Of a DNA stretch of 64,000 nucleotides, positions 25,031-32,910 are shown piece after piece; the first letter of the stretch is position 1, and every line of letters starts with the position of its first letter. The DNA lies in contig NZ_CP113062.1 of NCBI RefSeq assembly GCF_026625765.1, positions 2,232,001 through 2,296,000 of the forward strand, written 5' to 3'. A program made the position numbers and the translations under genes. The stretch is from Frigoribacterium sp. SL97. Lineage in GTDB: Bacteria; Actinomycetota; Actinomycetes; Actinomycetales; Microbacteriaceae. The notes beneath the pieces were generated by a model, which did not search any database, had not been told where the DNA came from, and saw only the letters and a program-made list of their open reading frames with translations.

Positions 25031-26293
25031 TTGTCGCAATTCAGACAACTTTCCGCGAAGTATGGCTACGACGAGCTCGGCAAGAACAAGAAGGTTTCCG
25101 CCGCGGTCCTGGTAGACACCTTGGGATCGGGGCTCGTTTCTGCCATCTCGCTGCTCTACTTCACGCTGACAACGGACGTCCCAATCGCGCAGCTAGGTGT
25201 TCTCCTGACCATCGCGAGCCTCTGTGCCCTCCCGTTCGGCCTCCTCGGCGGGATAATCACCGACCGGTTCGGGTCAAAGGCCGCGATGGTCTCGAACAAC
25301 GTGGCGGCGGGCGTATCCTTCCTCATCTACCTCGTCGCGAACGATCCGTTCACCATCTTCTTGGCGATGCTGCTCTCGGCGATTGGCAACTCAGTCTACT
25401 GGGCAAGCTGGTCCGCCTACGTCTACGAACTTGCTGCGGGCCGGCCCTTCGAGCGCTGGTTTGGCATCCTGGAATCCATGAAAATGGCGGCCATGGGCCT
25501 CGGCAGCGTTGCCGCGTCGCTGGTACTCGCGGTAAGCGCAGCCACGGGGGCGACCGTTCTCATCTGGCTGAACGTGATTTCATCATTCGCGGCCGCGGTG
25601 ATTTTCCTGAGTCAGAAGTTCCCAAAGACCGGTACTTCTGCCGATCCCGCGAAAGAAGATCCGGATCTGCTCGTCGCCGCGAGATCCTGGCGCACGGTCT
25701 TCGGCAACCGGATACACGCGGCGATCGCAGTAGGACAGTTCTTCCTCGCTCCGATTATCATTCTCCCTACCGTTGCCCTTTCCGTGTTCTACGTAAACGT
25801 CTGGGGCCTCGACGCCACCGTCGCCGCGGTACTCTTCGCGATCAGCATAATAGGGGTCGCCATATTCCAACCTTTAGTTACGCACAGCGTGCGTCGCCAC
25901 AAACGGACCCACCTCATCGCTATAAGCGCCGTACTCGTCATCGCGGTGGTATTGCCATTGGCGTTCCTCCCCTACCCGTCGGTGGGCGCAGGCTGGATAA
26001 TCGTGGTCGTCACGGGTATAATTCTGGCGGTAGTAGACATGCTCTACATGCCCGCCACGGCCGCTCTGATGGCCGCTGTGCCGCCTCCCGAAGTTCGCGG
26101 CAGGGCGGTCGCAGTATTCCAAACCGCCGCTTCTTTAGGCATGGCGCTTTACCCGCTTCTTATCGGCATGATGACCACGGGCGTCGGATACATCCTCTGG
26201 GTCGTCACGGCTTTGTCCCTGGTGGCCGGCTCGGCAGCGTACATCTATGTTGGCGCCAAGATACCTCTACGACTACAGCAGGGAGAAAGCTGA
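25031..26293 (+). CDS. MFS transporter
   Basis: 420 aa, TTG start after GGTAGGAGATAGT. About 12 hydrophobic segments, with the MFS inter-helix signature GLLGGIITDRFGSKAAMVS. Probable sugar, glycan or small-molecule exporter; no specificity can be read. The acyltransferase follows 17 bp later in the same direction. Confidence 0.85.
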   Translation: MSQFRQLSAKYGYDELGKNKKVSAAVLVDTLGSGLVSAISLLYFTLTTDVPIAQLGVLLTIASLCALPFGLLGGIITDRFGSKAAMVSNNVAAGVSFLIYLVANDPFTIFLAMLLSAIGNSVYWASWSAYVYELAAGRPFERWFGILESMKMAAMGLGSVAASLVLAVSAATGATVLIWLNVISSFAAAVIFLSQKFPKTGTSADPAKEDPDLLVAARSWRTVFGNRIHAAIAVGQFFLAPIIILPTVALSVFYVNVWGLDATVAAVLFAISIIGVAIFQPLVTHSVRRHKRTHLIAISAVLVIAVVLPLAFLPYPSVGAGWIIVVVTGIILAVVDMLYMPATAALMAAVPPPEVRGRAVAVFQTAASLGMALYPLLIGMMTTGVGYILWVVTALSLVAGSAAYIYVGAKIPLRLQQGES

Positions 26294-26309
26294 TCGGCGG
26301 CGGGGTACC

Positions 26310-26906
26310 ATGGGGGCTCAGATGAGAAAGTTGCCCGTGAAAGCGTCGGCCAGACGGCTCTCGTTCAGTTCTTTCAACAGGTCGCGCGTGACTATTGCAC
26401 TGCAGTACGCGCGTGGCAGAGTGCGTGGCTTCCGCAACGTAAGGGTTCTGCCGGGAGCCAAGTTCGTGACGAACTACGGCGAGATCGCTTTGGCCCGCGA
26501 CGTTCGCATCTCCGAGCGGACCATTCTCACCGCGACAGGCGACGGCCGTGGCCCGGCGCTCATTTCGGTGGGAGCCCGCACGATAATCCGGCAGGATTGC
26601 AAGATTGACGCGACGACGGCAGTCACCATTGGGGCTGACTGTCAGATCTCCTGGGGTGTCCAGATTCTTGACACGGACTACCACACAGTCGACTACACCC
26701 CGTCGAAGACTTCGACCAAGAGCGCCCCGGTCGCCATCGGAGACAGGGTATGGGTCGGTACCGGAGTCATCATCTTGAAAGGCGTGACAGTCGGCGACTT
26801 CGCGGTGATCGGCGCCGGATCAGTGGTCACCAGGGACGTACCTGCACATACGCTTGTCGCAGGAAATCCTGCCCGAGCGATTCGAGTCGTCGACGGGTGG
26901 CACTAA
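26310..26906 (+). CDS. Left-handed beta-helix acyltransferase
   Basis: 198 aa from ATG 26310 (or 26322). Hexapeptide-repeat region (ISVGARTIIRQDCKID, VTIGADCQISWGVQI), LDTDYHTVDY, then VAIGDRVWVGTGVIILKGVT, VIGAGSVVTRDVPAHTLVAG and NPARAIR: the WbbJ/maltose O-acetyltransferase type. Acetylates a sugar using acetyl-CoA. Likely part of a polysaccharide set with GH130, MFS and GT4. Confidence 0.85.
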   Translation: MGAQMRKLPVKASARRLSFSSFNRSRVTIALQYARGRVRGFRNVRVLPGAKFVTNYGEIALARDVRISERTILTATGDGRGPALISVGARTIIRQDCKIDATTAVTIGADCQISWGVQILDTDYHTVDYTPSKTSTKSAPVAIGDRVWVGTGVIILKGVTVGDFAVIGAGSVVTRDVPAHTLVAGNPARAIRVVDGWH

Positions 26907-27003
26907 CCCTGGTCACCGGAGAAGTGCTCCCGGCATCCACGGTTGAATCGCACCAGCAGTAGGTCGCACCGGTTACCCTGACACATCGGTAATTAAATTG
27001 ACC

Positions 27004-28098
27004 TCACACTGAGCGCAATGCGGTTGCTATCTTCTCACGCATCGCCGGAATAGAGTATTGCCGACGAACCAGGTCAAGAGAACGGTCGCAGAGACGATGG
27101 GAAATCGTGAGATCGTCAGCGACGGCCCTTATCGCAACGTTGAACTCCTCTGCGTTTTCGGCGAACATGATCTCCTTCCGGTCGACCACATCCAGGCCTT
27201 CCGCTGCCAGGCGCGTCGCCACTATAGGCACCCGGTGCGCCATTGCCTCAAGGAGCTTAAAGCGCGTCCCGCTCCCCTCCCAGAGGGGCGCGATGAGAAT
27301 CGCCCCTCTTGTCGCTTCTTCGAAGGACTCGAAGTTCTCGTTTAGTTTGAGCCCCACGAGGCCCGCCAACTCACGCACGCTGTCTGGAGCCTGCGAGCCT
27401 GCGATCTCCACGATGAAGTGATCGGGCAATTTCAACAATGGCAGGAGTTCATGAGCGATAAACCGGATGGCGCGTTCGTTTGGTGGGTATCCCAGAGTGC
27501 CGACGAAGACAACCTTGCGCGTTGTCCCCGGGATTGCTGGGCCGGAAGAACCTGGTACTGAGACCGCGTTGGGCACAACGTGCAGAGGAACTAACCGATC
27601 CGGGTAGGCGGATCGGAGAATCTGGCAGTCGTCTTTACTACACAGCCATATCTGATCCGCGAGATCGATCGCGAGCAATTCGAGCCTTCGGACCAGATTG
27701 AGCACGTCCGCGGTGTACCTCGTGGTGTGTCCCGCTCGCGCGTCGGCCGCCGCCAGCTGTCGTTTCAGGTGGGACTCAACGTTGTGCATGTCCACAACGA
27801 CGACGCACTCGGCGACGCTCCGCACCAGGGGAAGGTACGGAACGATTCGAAGCTCAGTGAGGACGACCACGTCGGGCCGGAATCGTTCCATTGAACGAAC
27901 GATCAGCATGCTTGCATCGTCGTCCGCGTGCTCGACGTCAGACTCTGAAAGGGAGAGGGGTATGTTGCTCCCAGAGTCATCGAGCGCCACGTACGAAAAG
28001 TCGGGAGACTCGAGAGCATCGCTGAGGGCCTTCCACCGCAGGGCAAACCCGGCGAGGTGGCCTTCGGTGCGCCCAGGAGCAATTAGCATCACTCGCAT
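27004..28098 (-). CDS. Glycosyltransferase, GT4-like
   Basis: 364 aa from ATG 28098 (MRVMLIAPGRTEGHLAGF). Contains DVVVLTELRIVPYLPLVRSV, VVVVDMHNVESHLKRQLA, VVFVGTLGYPPNERAIRF, and EATRGAILIAPLWEGSGTRF followed by LLEAMAHRVPIVATRLAAEG, which is the usual nucleotide-sugar site. Overlaps the end of the NUDIX-like gene by 10 bp. Part of the glycan gene set. Confidence 0.8.
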   Translation of the reverse strand: MRVMLIAPGRTEGHLAGFALRWKALSDALESPDFSYVALDDSGSNIPLSLSESDVEHADDDASMLIVRSMERFRPDVVVLTELRIVPYLPLVRSVAECVVVVDMHNVESHLKRQLAAADARAGHTTRYTADVLNLVRRLELLAIDLADQIWLCSKDDCQILRSAYPDRLVPLHVVPNAVSVPGSSGPAIPGTTRKVVFVGTLGYPPNERAIRFIAHELLPLLKLPDHFIVEIAGSQAPDSVRELAGLVGLKLNENFESFEEATRGAILIAPLWEGSGTRFKLLEAMAHRVPIVATRLAAEGLDVVDRKEIMFAENAEEFNVAIRAVADDLTISHRLCDRSLDLVRRQYSIPAMREKIATALRSV

Positions 28099-28649
28099 TC
28101 TGTACGCCGCCTCCGATGCGACATGCCGAGGCTGGCAATGAAAACGGCATCGGTGATCTGCCCCTCTTCGACCAGGCGGCGTATCTCGGCCCACGCACAC
28201 CACGCGGAAACCAAGTCTCTTTCTGACGGCTCGGGAGCGCTGGACACCGACGACACGTCGGACGCCCCGAAGACGTTAGACGTGGCGTTCGAGTATCCGT
28301 ACGCCTCGTGGATGGTCCCCAAGTTCCGCCAGACGCCGGCCTCTTGCCCCGCCTCCTGCCGAAGCTCGGCTCGGGATGTCGTCACGCGGTCCTCGCTCGT
28401 CGCCACCGAGCCCTGGGACAGCTCCCAGCGTCTCTCACCTTTCGATTGGTGGGGCTCCTCCAATGAGACGGGCCGTCTTACGATGCTCTGTCCGAGGGCG
28501 TTGGCGATTTGCTCGAGGACGTCGATCATGACGGAGGGCAAAAAAAGCTCGGCAGCGGGCGGAGTCACGATCTGTCCGCCTGAGTGTGGATCGACGTCGC
28601 CATAGCCCCTCATTCCATGACCGGTAGGGGCGCACAATGAACGCCTCAC
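28089..28649 (-). CDS. NUDIX-like protein with altered box
   Basis: 186 aa or shorter (ATG also at 28613). RRWELSQGSVATSEDRVTTS then RAELRQEAGQEAGV fits GX5EX7REUXEEXGU, except that Arg is Ala and one Glu is Gln. AYGYSNATSNVFGASDV follows, as in ADP-ribose-type NUDIX proteins. The changes make catalysis doubtful. Confidence 0.55.
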   Translation of the reverse strand: MRRSLCAPTGHGMRGYGDVDPHSGGQIVTPPAAELFLPSVMIDVLEQIANALGQSIVRRPVSLEEPHQSKGERRWELSQGSVATSEDRVTTSRAELRQEAGQEAGVWRNLGTIHEAYGYSNATSNVFGASDVSSVSSAPEPSERDLVSAWCAWAEIRRLVEEGQITDAVFIASLGMSHRRRRTECE

Positions 28650-28837
28650 CGGGTGAACTCCACGCTACGGCGGAATCGGAGGGCTGTGAAGGGCCTAGGA
28701 GTTTCACTTCGCGCGACTCGGACTACCCGAAGGGCGACAAACTCGGGATCGACGGATCTGGTCCTGGAACTCGTGTCAGCGCCGAAACAACCGGCCGCGC
28801 GACGCTTACGAGCTTTTGTTACCTCGAGGGTACCTGG

Positions 28838-28963
28838 TGGGGAAAATCTACTCGGACAGAACAGGCTTCGTGGACTATTACGTGTGGCTTGAGACGTTCC
28901 GCGGGTCGAACTGGTTCGCAATCCGAGCCAGTGACGCGGAAACTATCCGGCGACTTCGTTGAG
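28838..28963 (+). other. Short protein-like open frame, unassigned
   Basis: From GTG 28838 the frame reads VGKIYSDRTGFVDYYVWLET then FRGSNWFAIRASDAETIRRL and stops. The composition looks like coding sequence; the frame is open back to about 28,700 but has no good start. Possibly a gene remnant between the NUDIX-like and HAD genes. Confidence 0.25.
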
Positions 28964-29099
28964 CGGCCGATGGCTCTAGAAGACTGCATCGTCTCCTCAA
29001 CTTCGCGTGGCAATGTGAAATAGATGCTAACTTGCGCGCCGCGAGCCGATGCGTACGGCCCCGAAGCTCTAGGATCGTTCAATGACGAGGAGACCTGAT

Positions 29100-29843
29100 A
29101 TGCGCATTCCGAGCTCATCGCCGGCCGATCCGCAGCGACCAGACGCCATTGTCTTTGACTGTGGTAACACGATGGTGATGGTGGATCGCGTAGCATTCGA
29201 TGCTGTTTTTCGCGCGCAAGGATTCTCCGAAACAGAATGCCAGCGGTTAGAGGCGACGTTCCCAGTCGCTGGGGATCTCCAACTCCTGGAGGTCCCGGGA
29301 GTAACCTCGATAAGACCCTTCTACGACTGGTGGGCATTCGCCGCCGGGGTCGATCAGGCGACGGCTCCGAATCGAATAGAGAAGGCTCTTCAGTCGGGAA
29401 CCATATTCTCGACTTCTAATACCTCATTGAGGCCTCTGTTCCAGGAGCTAGCGAGCCTGGGGGTATTGATAGCCGTCGTGGCAAATGACGACGGCGAACT
29501 CCCTCAAGAACTCGTTGATCTTGAGGTCGCGGATCTGGTGTCGGTCGCGATTTCTTCTCACGAGGTGGGCATCAGGAAGCCCGCGCCCAGTATCTTCCAG
29601 GTTGCTTCCGAGGCCCTTGGCGTTCCTGCCTCGGCATCTTGGTTCGTGGGTGATTCGCTTATGAACGATGTTCTAGGTCCACAGCTGGCTGGATTCGCGC
29701 GAAGTATACTTTTCGATCCATGGCGGACGAGGCGGTTAGTGCCAGTGGAACGCATCGAGGACTTGGACGAACTCGCAGACATGGTTCGCGGCAGGCCCAG
29801 CAGAACGGGCCGGGTCGAGCCCGGTGACTACCTACTTCCCTAG
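29100..29843 (+). CDS. HAD-superfamily hydrolase
   Basis: 247 aa from ATG 29100 after GAGGAGACCTGAT. Motif I IVFDCGNTMVMVD (nucleophile Asp, but Gly in the usual +2 Asp place), motif II VVANDDGEL, motif III EVGIRKPAPSIF, motif IV FVGDSLMNDVLG. HAD-IA type phosphatase-like fold. The missing second Asp may weaken phosphatase activity. Last intact gene of the island. Confidence 0.75.
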   Translation: MRIPSSSPADPQRPDAIVFDCGNTMVMVDRVAFDAVFRAQGFSETECQRLEATFPVAGDLQLLEVPGVTSIRPFYDWWAFAAGVDQATAPNRIEKALQSGTIFSTSNTSLRPLFQELASLGVLIAVVANDDGELPQELVDLEVADLVSVAISSHEVGIRKPAPSIFQVASEALGVPASASWFVGDSLMNDVLGPQLAGFARSILFDPWRTRRLVPVERIEDLDELADMVRGRPSRTGRVEPGDYLLP

Positions 29844-30045
29844 CTCGCCTGCATACGCTCCCTGTCTGACCGGTGCTTTATCGTTAAGTCGCCTGCATGG
29901 TAGATGCCGGTGTTGCCGTACCCAACCGGCGGGTTACCGCCGTTCGTCGGCTGGTCGATCTCGACGAACAGCCGGTTGCGGCTCTGCGAGGCGAGGGTCT
30001 GGTGGGCGCAGCTGACCCGAACCCGCCGCAAAGCCCTGGGCGCAG

Positions 30046-30363
30046 CTACTGGAACCAGGTCGAGATGCGGAGTGGCGTTGCCTTATCCTCGCCGACGGCG
30101 ACGGCCACCGCGAGCCCATAGATGACGAGGGCCGTACCGTCGTCAACCAGGCTCTCGGCACGCAGAGTCGTGACGGTTCGCCGCGGTAGGCACTTCGTGA
30201 ACGCGCCGACGGCAATCGCGTCGGTCGGGGCGACGGCCGCGCCGAGCACCCAGGCCGGACCCCACGGCGTCCCGAGCAGGTGCGCGACGGTGGCGACGGC
30301 GGCCGCGGTCGTGACGACGAGGACGGTGCTGGTGAGCACGATGCCGCGGAGGTTTGCTTGGTA
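30046..30363 (-). pseudogene. Fragment of a Na+/H+ antiporter (CPA1/NhaP type)
   Basis: About 105 codons: LRGIVLTSTVLVVTTAAAVA, HLLGTPWGPAWVLGAAVAPTDAIAVGAF, TVTTLRAESLVDDGTALVIY. The APTDA and ESLxDDGTALVxY motifs are the core of the CPA1 exchanger. It is cut at both ends: the frame meets a stop at about 30,365 and ends abruptly after STWFQ. Marks the right edge of the island. Confidence 0.65.
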
Positions 30364-30421
30364 TCACTGTGCGACGTGGTCAGGCTCTCCCAGGACAGCA
30401 ACGCGGTGAGCCAGCGAGGCA

Positions 30422-30496
30422 TGGTCCTTCGAGGGAGTTCCGAGAGCCCGGCACCCTGGGTGTTGACCAGGTGCTCTGCCACTGAGCTATCGAACG
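30422..30496 (-). tRNA. Divergent tRNA-like gene, anticodon AAC (Val?)
   Basis: GATAGCTCAGTGGCAGAGC D-arm, anticodon stem CCTGG/CCAGG with loop TCAACAC, and a CCA-like 3' end. The T-arm is abnormal (no TTCRA), and acceptor pairing is 5-6 of 7. Position 33 is C. Adjacent to the island edge; may be decaying. Confidence 0.4.
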
Positions 30497-30502
30497 GTGT
30501 TG

Positions 30503-30575
30503 AGGAGCATGCGGGATTCGAACCCGCGTCATCACTTTGGAAGAGTGAGGCCCTGGGCCACTGGGCGAATGCTCC
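30503..30575 (-). tRNA. tRNA-Gly(TCC)
   Basis: Cloverleaf with acceptor GGAGCAT/ATGCTCC, anticodon stem TCACT/AGTGA, loop CTTCCAA (T33, anticodon TCC), T-arm GCGGG TTCGAAT CCCGC. CCA not encoded. Confidence 0.9.
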
Positions 30576-30644
30576 ACTGCTCGTTATGCGATCTCCGGGC
30601 GAGCTGCTTCCCGTCAATGAACGGCGTGACGCCGCGTCGCTGTG

Positions 30645-30717
30645 TGGACCCTGTCGGACTCGAACCGACAACCCTCACCTTGCAGGGGTGGCGCTCTACC
30701 AGTTGAGCTAAGGGCCC
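30645..30717 (-). tRNA. tRNA-Ala(TGC)
   Basis: Acceptor GGGCCCT/AGGGTCC keeps the G3:U70 alanine identity pair; A73. Anticodon loop CCTGCAA gives TGC with C at position 33 instead of U. Stem pair 27-43 is mismatched. T-arm GTCGG TTCGAGT CCGAC. Confidence 0.85.
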
Positions 30718-30746
30718 GTGCCGGCGTGGCCGCCGGGGTGGTGCTG

Positions 30747-30819
30747 TGCGCTCGGGAGGACTTGAACCTCCGACTTCCCGTTCATCGGACGGGCACTCTC
30801 ACCGCTGAGTTACGGGCGC
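30747..30819 (-). tRNA. tRNA-Ile(GAT)
   Basis: Acceptor GCGCCCG/CGAGCGC, anticodon stem CCCGT/ACGGG, loop CCGATGA: anticodon GAT, C33, G37. T-arm GGAGG TTCAAGT CCTCC. A73. Confidence 0.85.
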
Positions 30820-30823
30820 GTGG

Positions 30824-30896
30824 AGCCTCGAGCCGGAATCGATCCGGCGACCTCCCGATTACGAAACGGGCGCTCTGCCTGCTGAGCTATCGAGGC
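30824..30896 (-). tRNA. tRNA-Thr(CGT)
   Basis: Acceptor GCCTCGA/TCGAGGC, loop TTCGTAA (T33, CGT), T-arm GCCGG ATCGATT CCGGC, discriminator T. Confidence 0.88.
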
Positions 30897-30906
30897 AAGT
30901 GATCTG

Positions 30907-30979
30907 TCCAGACCCGCGGACTCGAACCGCGGACCTTCCGCCCCCAAAACGGACGCTCTACCAACTGAGCCAGGCCTGG
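30907..30979 (-). tRNA. tRNA-Pro(TGG)
   Basis: Acceptor CCAGGCC/GGTCTGG, stem TCCGT/GCGGA, loop TTTGGGG (T33, TGG), T-arm CGCGG TTCGAGT CCGCG, A73. Confidence 0.9.
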
Positions 30980-31012
30980 TCAGCACGATCGCGGCTCGTG
31001 CAAGGCCGTTGG

Positions 31013-31085
31013 TGGCTGGACGCGGTGTTGATCCGCGGACCTCTCGACTTTCAAACGAGCGCTCTACCAACTGAGCTACCCAGCC
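31013..31085 (-). tRNA. tRNA-Phe(GAA)
   Basis: Acceptor GGCTGGG/TCCAGCC, stem CTCGT/TCGAG, loop TTGAAAG (T33, GAA), T-arm CGCGG ATCAACA CCGCG, A73. Confidence 0.88.
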
Positions 31086-31129
31086 AGGTCACGGCGTCTG
31101 ACGCCGGGGTGCAGCCCGAGGGCTGAGGT

Positions 31130-31507
31130 TCAGTGCCAGAAGCCGCCCGTGAACGGTCCGCTTCGGTGGTCGACAAGCACGGGCCCGTCGACGTCGAGGT
31201 CGTCGAGGCTGTCGCTCGAGGCGAGGTCGGTGGTGCGGGCCCGCTTCACGACGTCGCCGAGGACCGTGCGGGCGTTGGCGCGCTCGGGGCCGCGGTAGCG
31301 CAGGCTGATGTGGTGCCGGTTGGCGCACGAGTGCGCTTCCCCGCGGTAGTGGGGCGTCTTCGGGTCGCACAGCAGGCTCGGCGTCGCGGCGCTGGCGACC
31401 GGGCGGGTGCTGCAGTCTCGGCGGACGTGGTCGTGCTCGACCCCGTACGTCGCGGCGTCACGGTTGTTGCGCACCCACTGGGGCTCGTCCTTGTCGGTGT
31501 GGGACAT
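31130..31507 (-). CDS. Hypothetical His/Cys-containing protein within the tRNA array
   Basis: 125 aa, MSHTDKDEPQWVRNNRDAAT, YGVEHDHVRRDC, SLLCDPKTPHYRGEAHSCAN and RHHISLRYRGPERAN. Several His and Cys residues suggest a metal site. C-terminal part acidic. Preceded by two 6-codon mini-ORFs. No family recognised. Confidence 0.6.
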   Translation of the reverse strand: MSHTDKDEPQWVRNNRDAATYGVEHDHVRRDCSTRPVASAATPSLLCDPKTPHYRGEAHSCANRHHISLRYRGPERANARTVLGDVVKRARTTDLASSDSLDDLDVDGPVLVDHRSGPFTGGFWH

Positions 31508-31543
31508 GTCGTGGTCCTTCTCGTCGGTCGGCGCGGGGCCGGG

Positions 31544-31564
31544 TTACAGGTCGGGGGTGCTCAT
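31544..31564 (-). CDS. Mini-ORF MSTPDL
   Basis: ATG AGC ACC CCC GAC CTG TAA preceded by GTGAGGAGCGTC, a good Shine-Dalgarno. Second of two six-codon ORFs in the leader of the 31507 gene; possible attenuator or phage minigene. Confidence 0.4.
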   Translation of the reverse strand: MSTPDL

Positions 31565-31572
31565 GACGCTCC

Positions 31573-31593
31573 TCACAGTCCGGGGTTGCACAT
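31573..31593 (-). CDS. Mini-ORF MCNPGL
   Basis: ATG TGC AAC CCC GGA CTG TGA preceded by GAGAGGAGCACCC. It lies 36 nt after the class A motif at 31620-31629. Same x-P-x-L ending as the second mini-ORF. Confidence 0.4.
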   Translation of the reverse strand: MCNPGL

Positions 31594-31673
31594 GGGTGCT
31601 CCTCTCGTCTTGGTCAGGTCATGCGCGGCAGGGCCTGTGACGAGAAGGCATGCGGCAGGCGGGGCTGCCGACG

Positions 31674-31762
31674 TGGTGGCGGAGGCGGGATTTGAACCAC
31701 TTGTGCGCGTTGAAGCCTCCTGGTTATGAGCCAGGCGAGATACCGAACTTCTCTACTCCGCG
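31674..31762 (-). tRNA. Initiator-like tRNA-Met(CAT) with enlarged variable region
   Basis: The 5' half closely follows a bacterial fMet tRNA: CGCGGAGTAGAG, TTCGGTATCTCG, loop CTCATAA. C1 faces C72, unpaired as in initiators. The variable region is about 9-12 nt too long (CTTCAACGCGCACAA) and T-stem pairing is poor. CCA is encoded. The diagnostic GGG/CCC anticodon-stem pairs are not kept. Function as an initiator is uncertain. Confidence 0.6.
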
Positions 31763-31764
31763 AG

Positions 31765-31837
31765 TGCCCCGGACCGGATTCGAACCGGTGCTGCCGCCGT
31801 GAAAGGGCGGTGTCCTGGGCCGCTAAACGACCGGGGC
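31765..31837 (-). tRNA. tRNA-Glu(TTC)
   Basis: Acceptor GCCCCGG/CCGGGGC, stem CCGCC/GGCGG, loop CTTTCAC (T33, TTC), T-arm ACCGG TTCGAAT CCGGT, A73. Confidence 0.92.
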
Positions 31838-32012
31838 AGGCGCTCTTTACCCGCGCTTCCAGAGCTTCTTCGCGGTGCCGTGTTTTGGGCGAGGTGACTG
31901 CCCCTCGTTGCTGCGGATGCAGCTGCCGGCCGTGCCCAACATGGCCGCCGGCGGACGGTTCGGTCGTCACCCTGTCGTGCGTGCTTGACATAGGCCGCCG
32001 CCCTGGTGTTCG

Positions 32013-32086
32013 TGACCCAAGCCGGATTCGAACCGACGCCCGACGGCCGCTTACGCGGCGTGGGCCACCTTGTCTCTCGTTGGGTC
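32013..32086 (-). tRNA. tRNA-like element overlapping the HNH gene 3' end
   Basis: Seven perfect acceptor pairs GACCCAA/TTGGGTC bound a 74-nt element with an intact T-arm (GTCGG TTCGAAT CCGGC) and A73. The D- and anticodon arms do not fold normally (middle CCGCGTAAGCGG, where the HNH stop TAA lies). It may be a tRNA whose 5' half was replaced by coding sequence. Confidence 0.35.
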
Positions 32087-32779
32087 CGTGCTCAGTAGTG
32101 CCTGCTCTCGCAGGAGATGCTTCTTGACTGCCGCCCCCGTCACGCCGAGCTGTCTGCCGACGGCCTCTCGGGACATGCTCGCCAGCAGGTCCTCGAGCTC
32201 GGCGATGGTAGGCCAGGCGATCTTCGTCGTACGCTCGCGCGCTCGGATGCTGTCCTGGGGGCATCGTGTCGCGTTCTTCGTGATGGGTGCGCCGCAATCA
32301 GCGCAGCGCCTCACCACCTTGCGGCTGCCCCAGGTCGATGTCTGGCGGTGGCAGTTGGGGCACAGGAAACGCAAGTTCCTTCGTCGGTTGTCGTGCGGCT
32401 GGCCGTTCACGTGGTCGATGTCGAGTCGCAACGGCTTCCCTTGCCAGCAGGCTTCAAGTCCGCACGCAGTGCACGTCTCCGGAACACCCAGTTCGAGAAG
32501 GGCGCGGCGAAGGAGATGAGCAGGCCGCCTCCTAGATCCGGGCGCTCCGAGAACGAGGAGCTCGTTGGCGCCCAAGCGAGCCTGTTCACTGCGAAGCGCC
32601 GTGCCATTCACGAAATGGCTGGTGTCCAGCTCCAAGCGCCTGATACGAGCACGACCGGACGTGTAGGTACGACCCGACGTTGCGAGCTGGAGGCGGCGTA
32701 GTGCCCCTGCAAGACTCGTTTCTGCAGCCACGGCTTCGGCAAATAGCTTGTCGGACACTGGCTGCCTTGAGGTCGTCAT
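32051..32779 (-). CDS. HNH homing-type endonuclease
   Basis: 242 aa from ATG 32779, 19 nt after the class A motif. N-terminal helical part with SDKLFAEAVAAETSLAGALR. The HNH core has CTACGLEACWQGKPLRLDID, HVNGQPHDNRRRNLRFLCPN and CHRQTSTWGSR. A second zinc ribbon (RRCADCGAPITKNATRCPQ) and a C-terminal helix-turn-helix-like segment (SREAVGRQLGVTGAAVKKHL) follow. Typical of nucleases embedded in phage tRNA arrays. Its end overlaps a tRNA-like element. Confidence 0.85.
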   Translation of the reverse strand: MTTSRQPVSDKLFAEAVAAETSLAGALRRLQLATSGRTYTSGRARIRRLELDTSHFVNGTALRSEQARLGANELLVLGAPGSRRRPAHLLRRALLELGVPETCTACGLEACWQGKPLRLDIDHVNGQPHDNRRRNLRFLCPNCHRQTSTWGSRKVVRRCADCGAPITKNATRCPQDSIRARERTTKIAWPTIAELEDLLASMSREAVGRQLGVTGAAVKKHLLREQALLSTDPTRDKVAHAA

Positions 32780-32803
32780 CGCAGGCACCATGCGCGGCAA
32801 CTG

Positions 32804-32877
32804 TTGCGGGAACGGGCTTCGATCCCGTGACCTTGGCGTTATGAGCGCCCTGCTCTACCTGACTGAGCTACCCCGCG
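32804..32877 (-). tRNA. tRNA-Met(CAT)
   Basis: Loop CTCATAA (T33, CAT). Body elongator-like (TAGCTCAGTCAGGTAGAGC), yet 5' C1 faces A72, the initiator-type mismatch. T-arm ACGGG ATCGAAG CCCGT. Could be Met or lysidine-Ile; not decidable from sequence. Confidence 0.75.
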
Positions 32878-32910
32878 TCAGCCGGGCTTGGAGGGCCCGG
32901 CGCCTCGTGG

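Noticed and set aside
24406..26325. 639-codon plus-strand frame across the GH130/MFS junction
   Set aside because: Overlaps two well-supported genes in another frame and has an Arg/His-rich composition typical of a shadow frame.
29824..30045. Region between the HAD gene and the antiporter fragment, checked for genes and integration signals
   Set aside because: Short frames on both strands lack ribosome sites and recognisable content; no integrase or clear direct repeat was seen.
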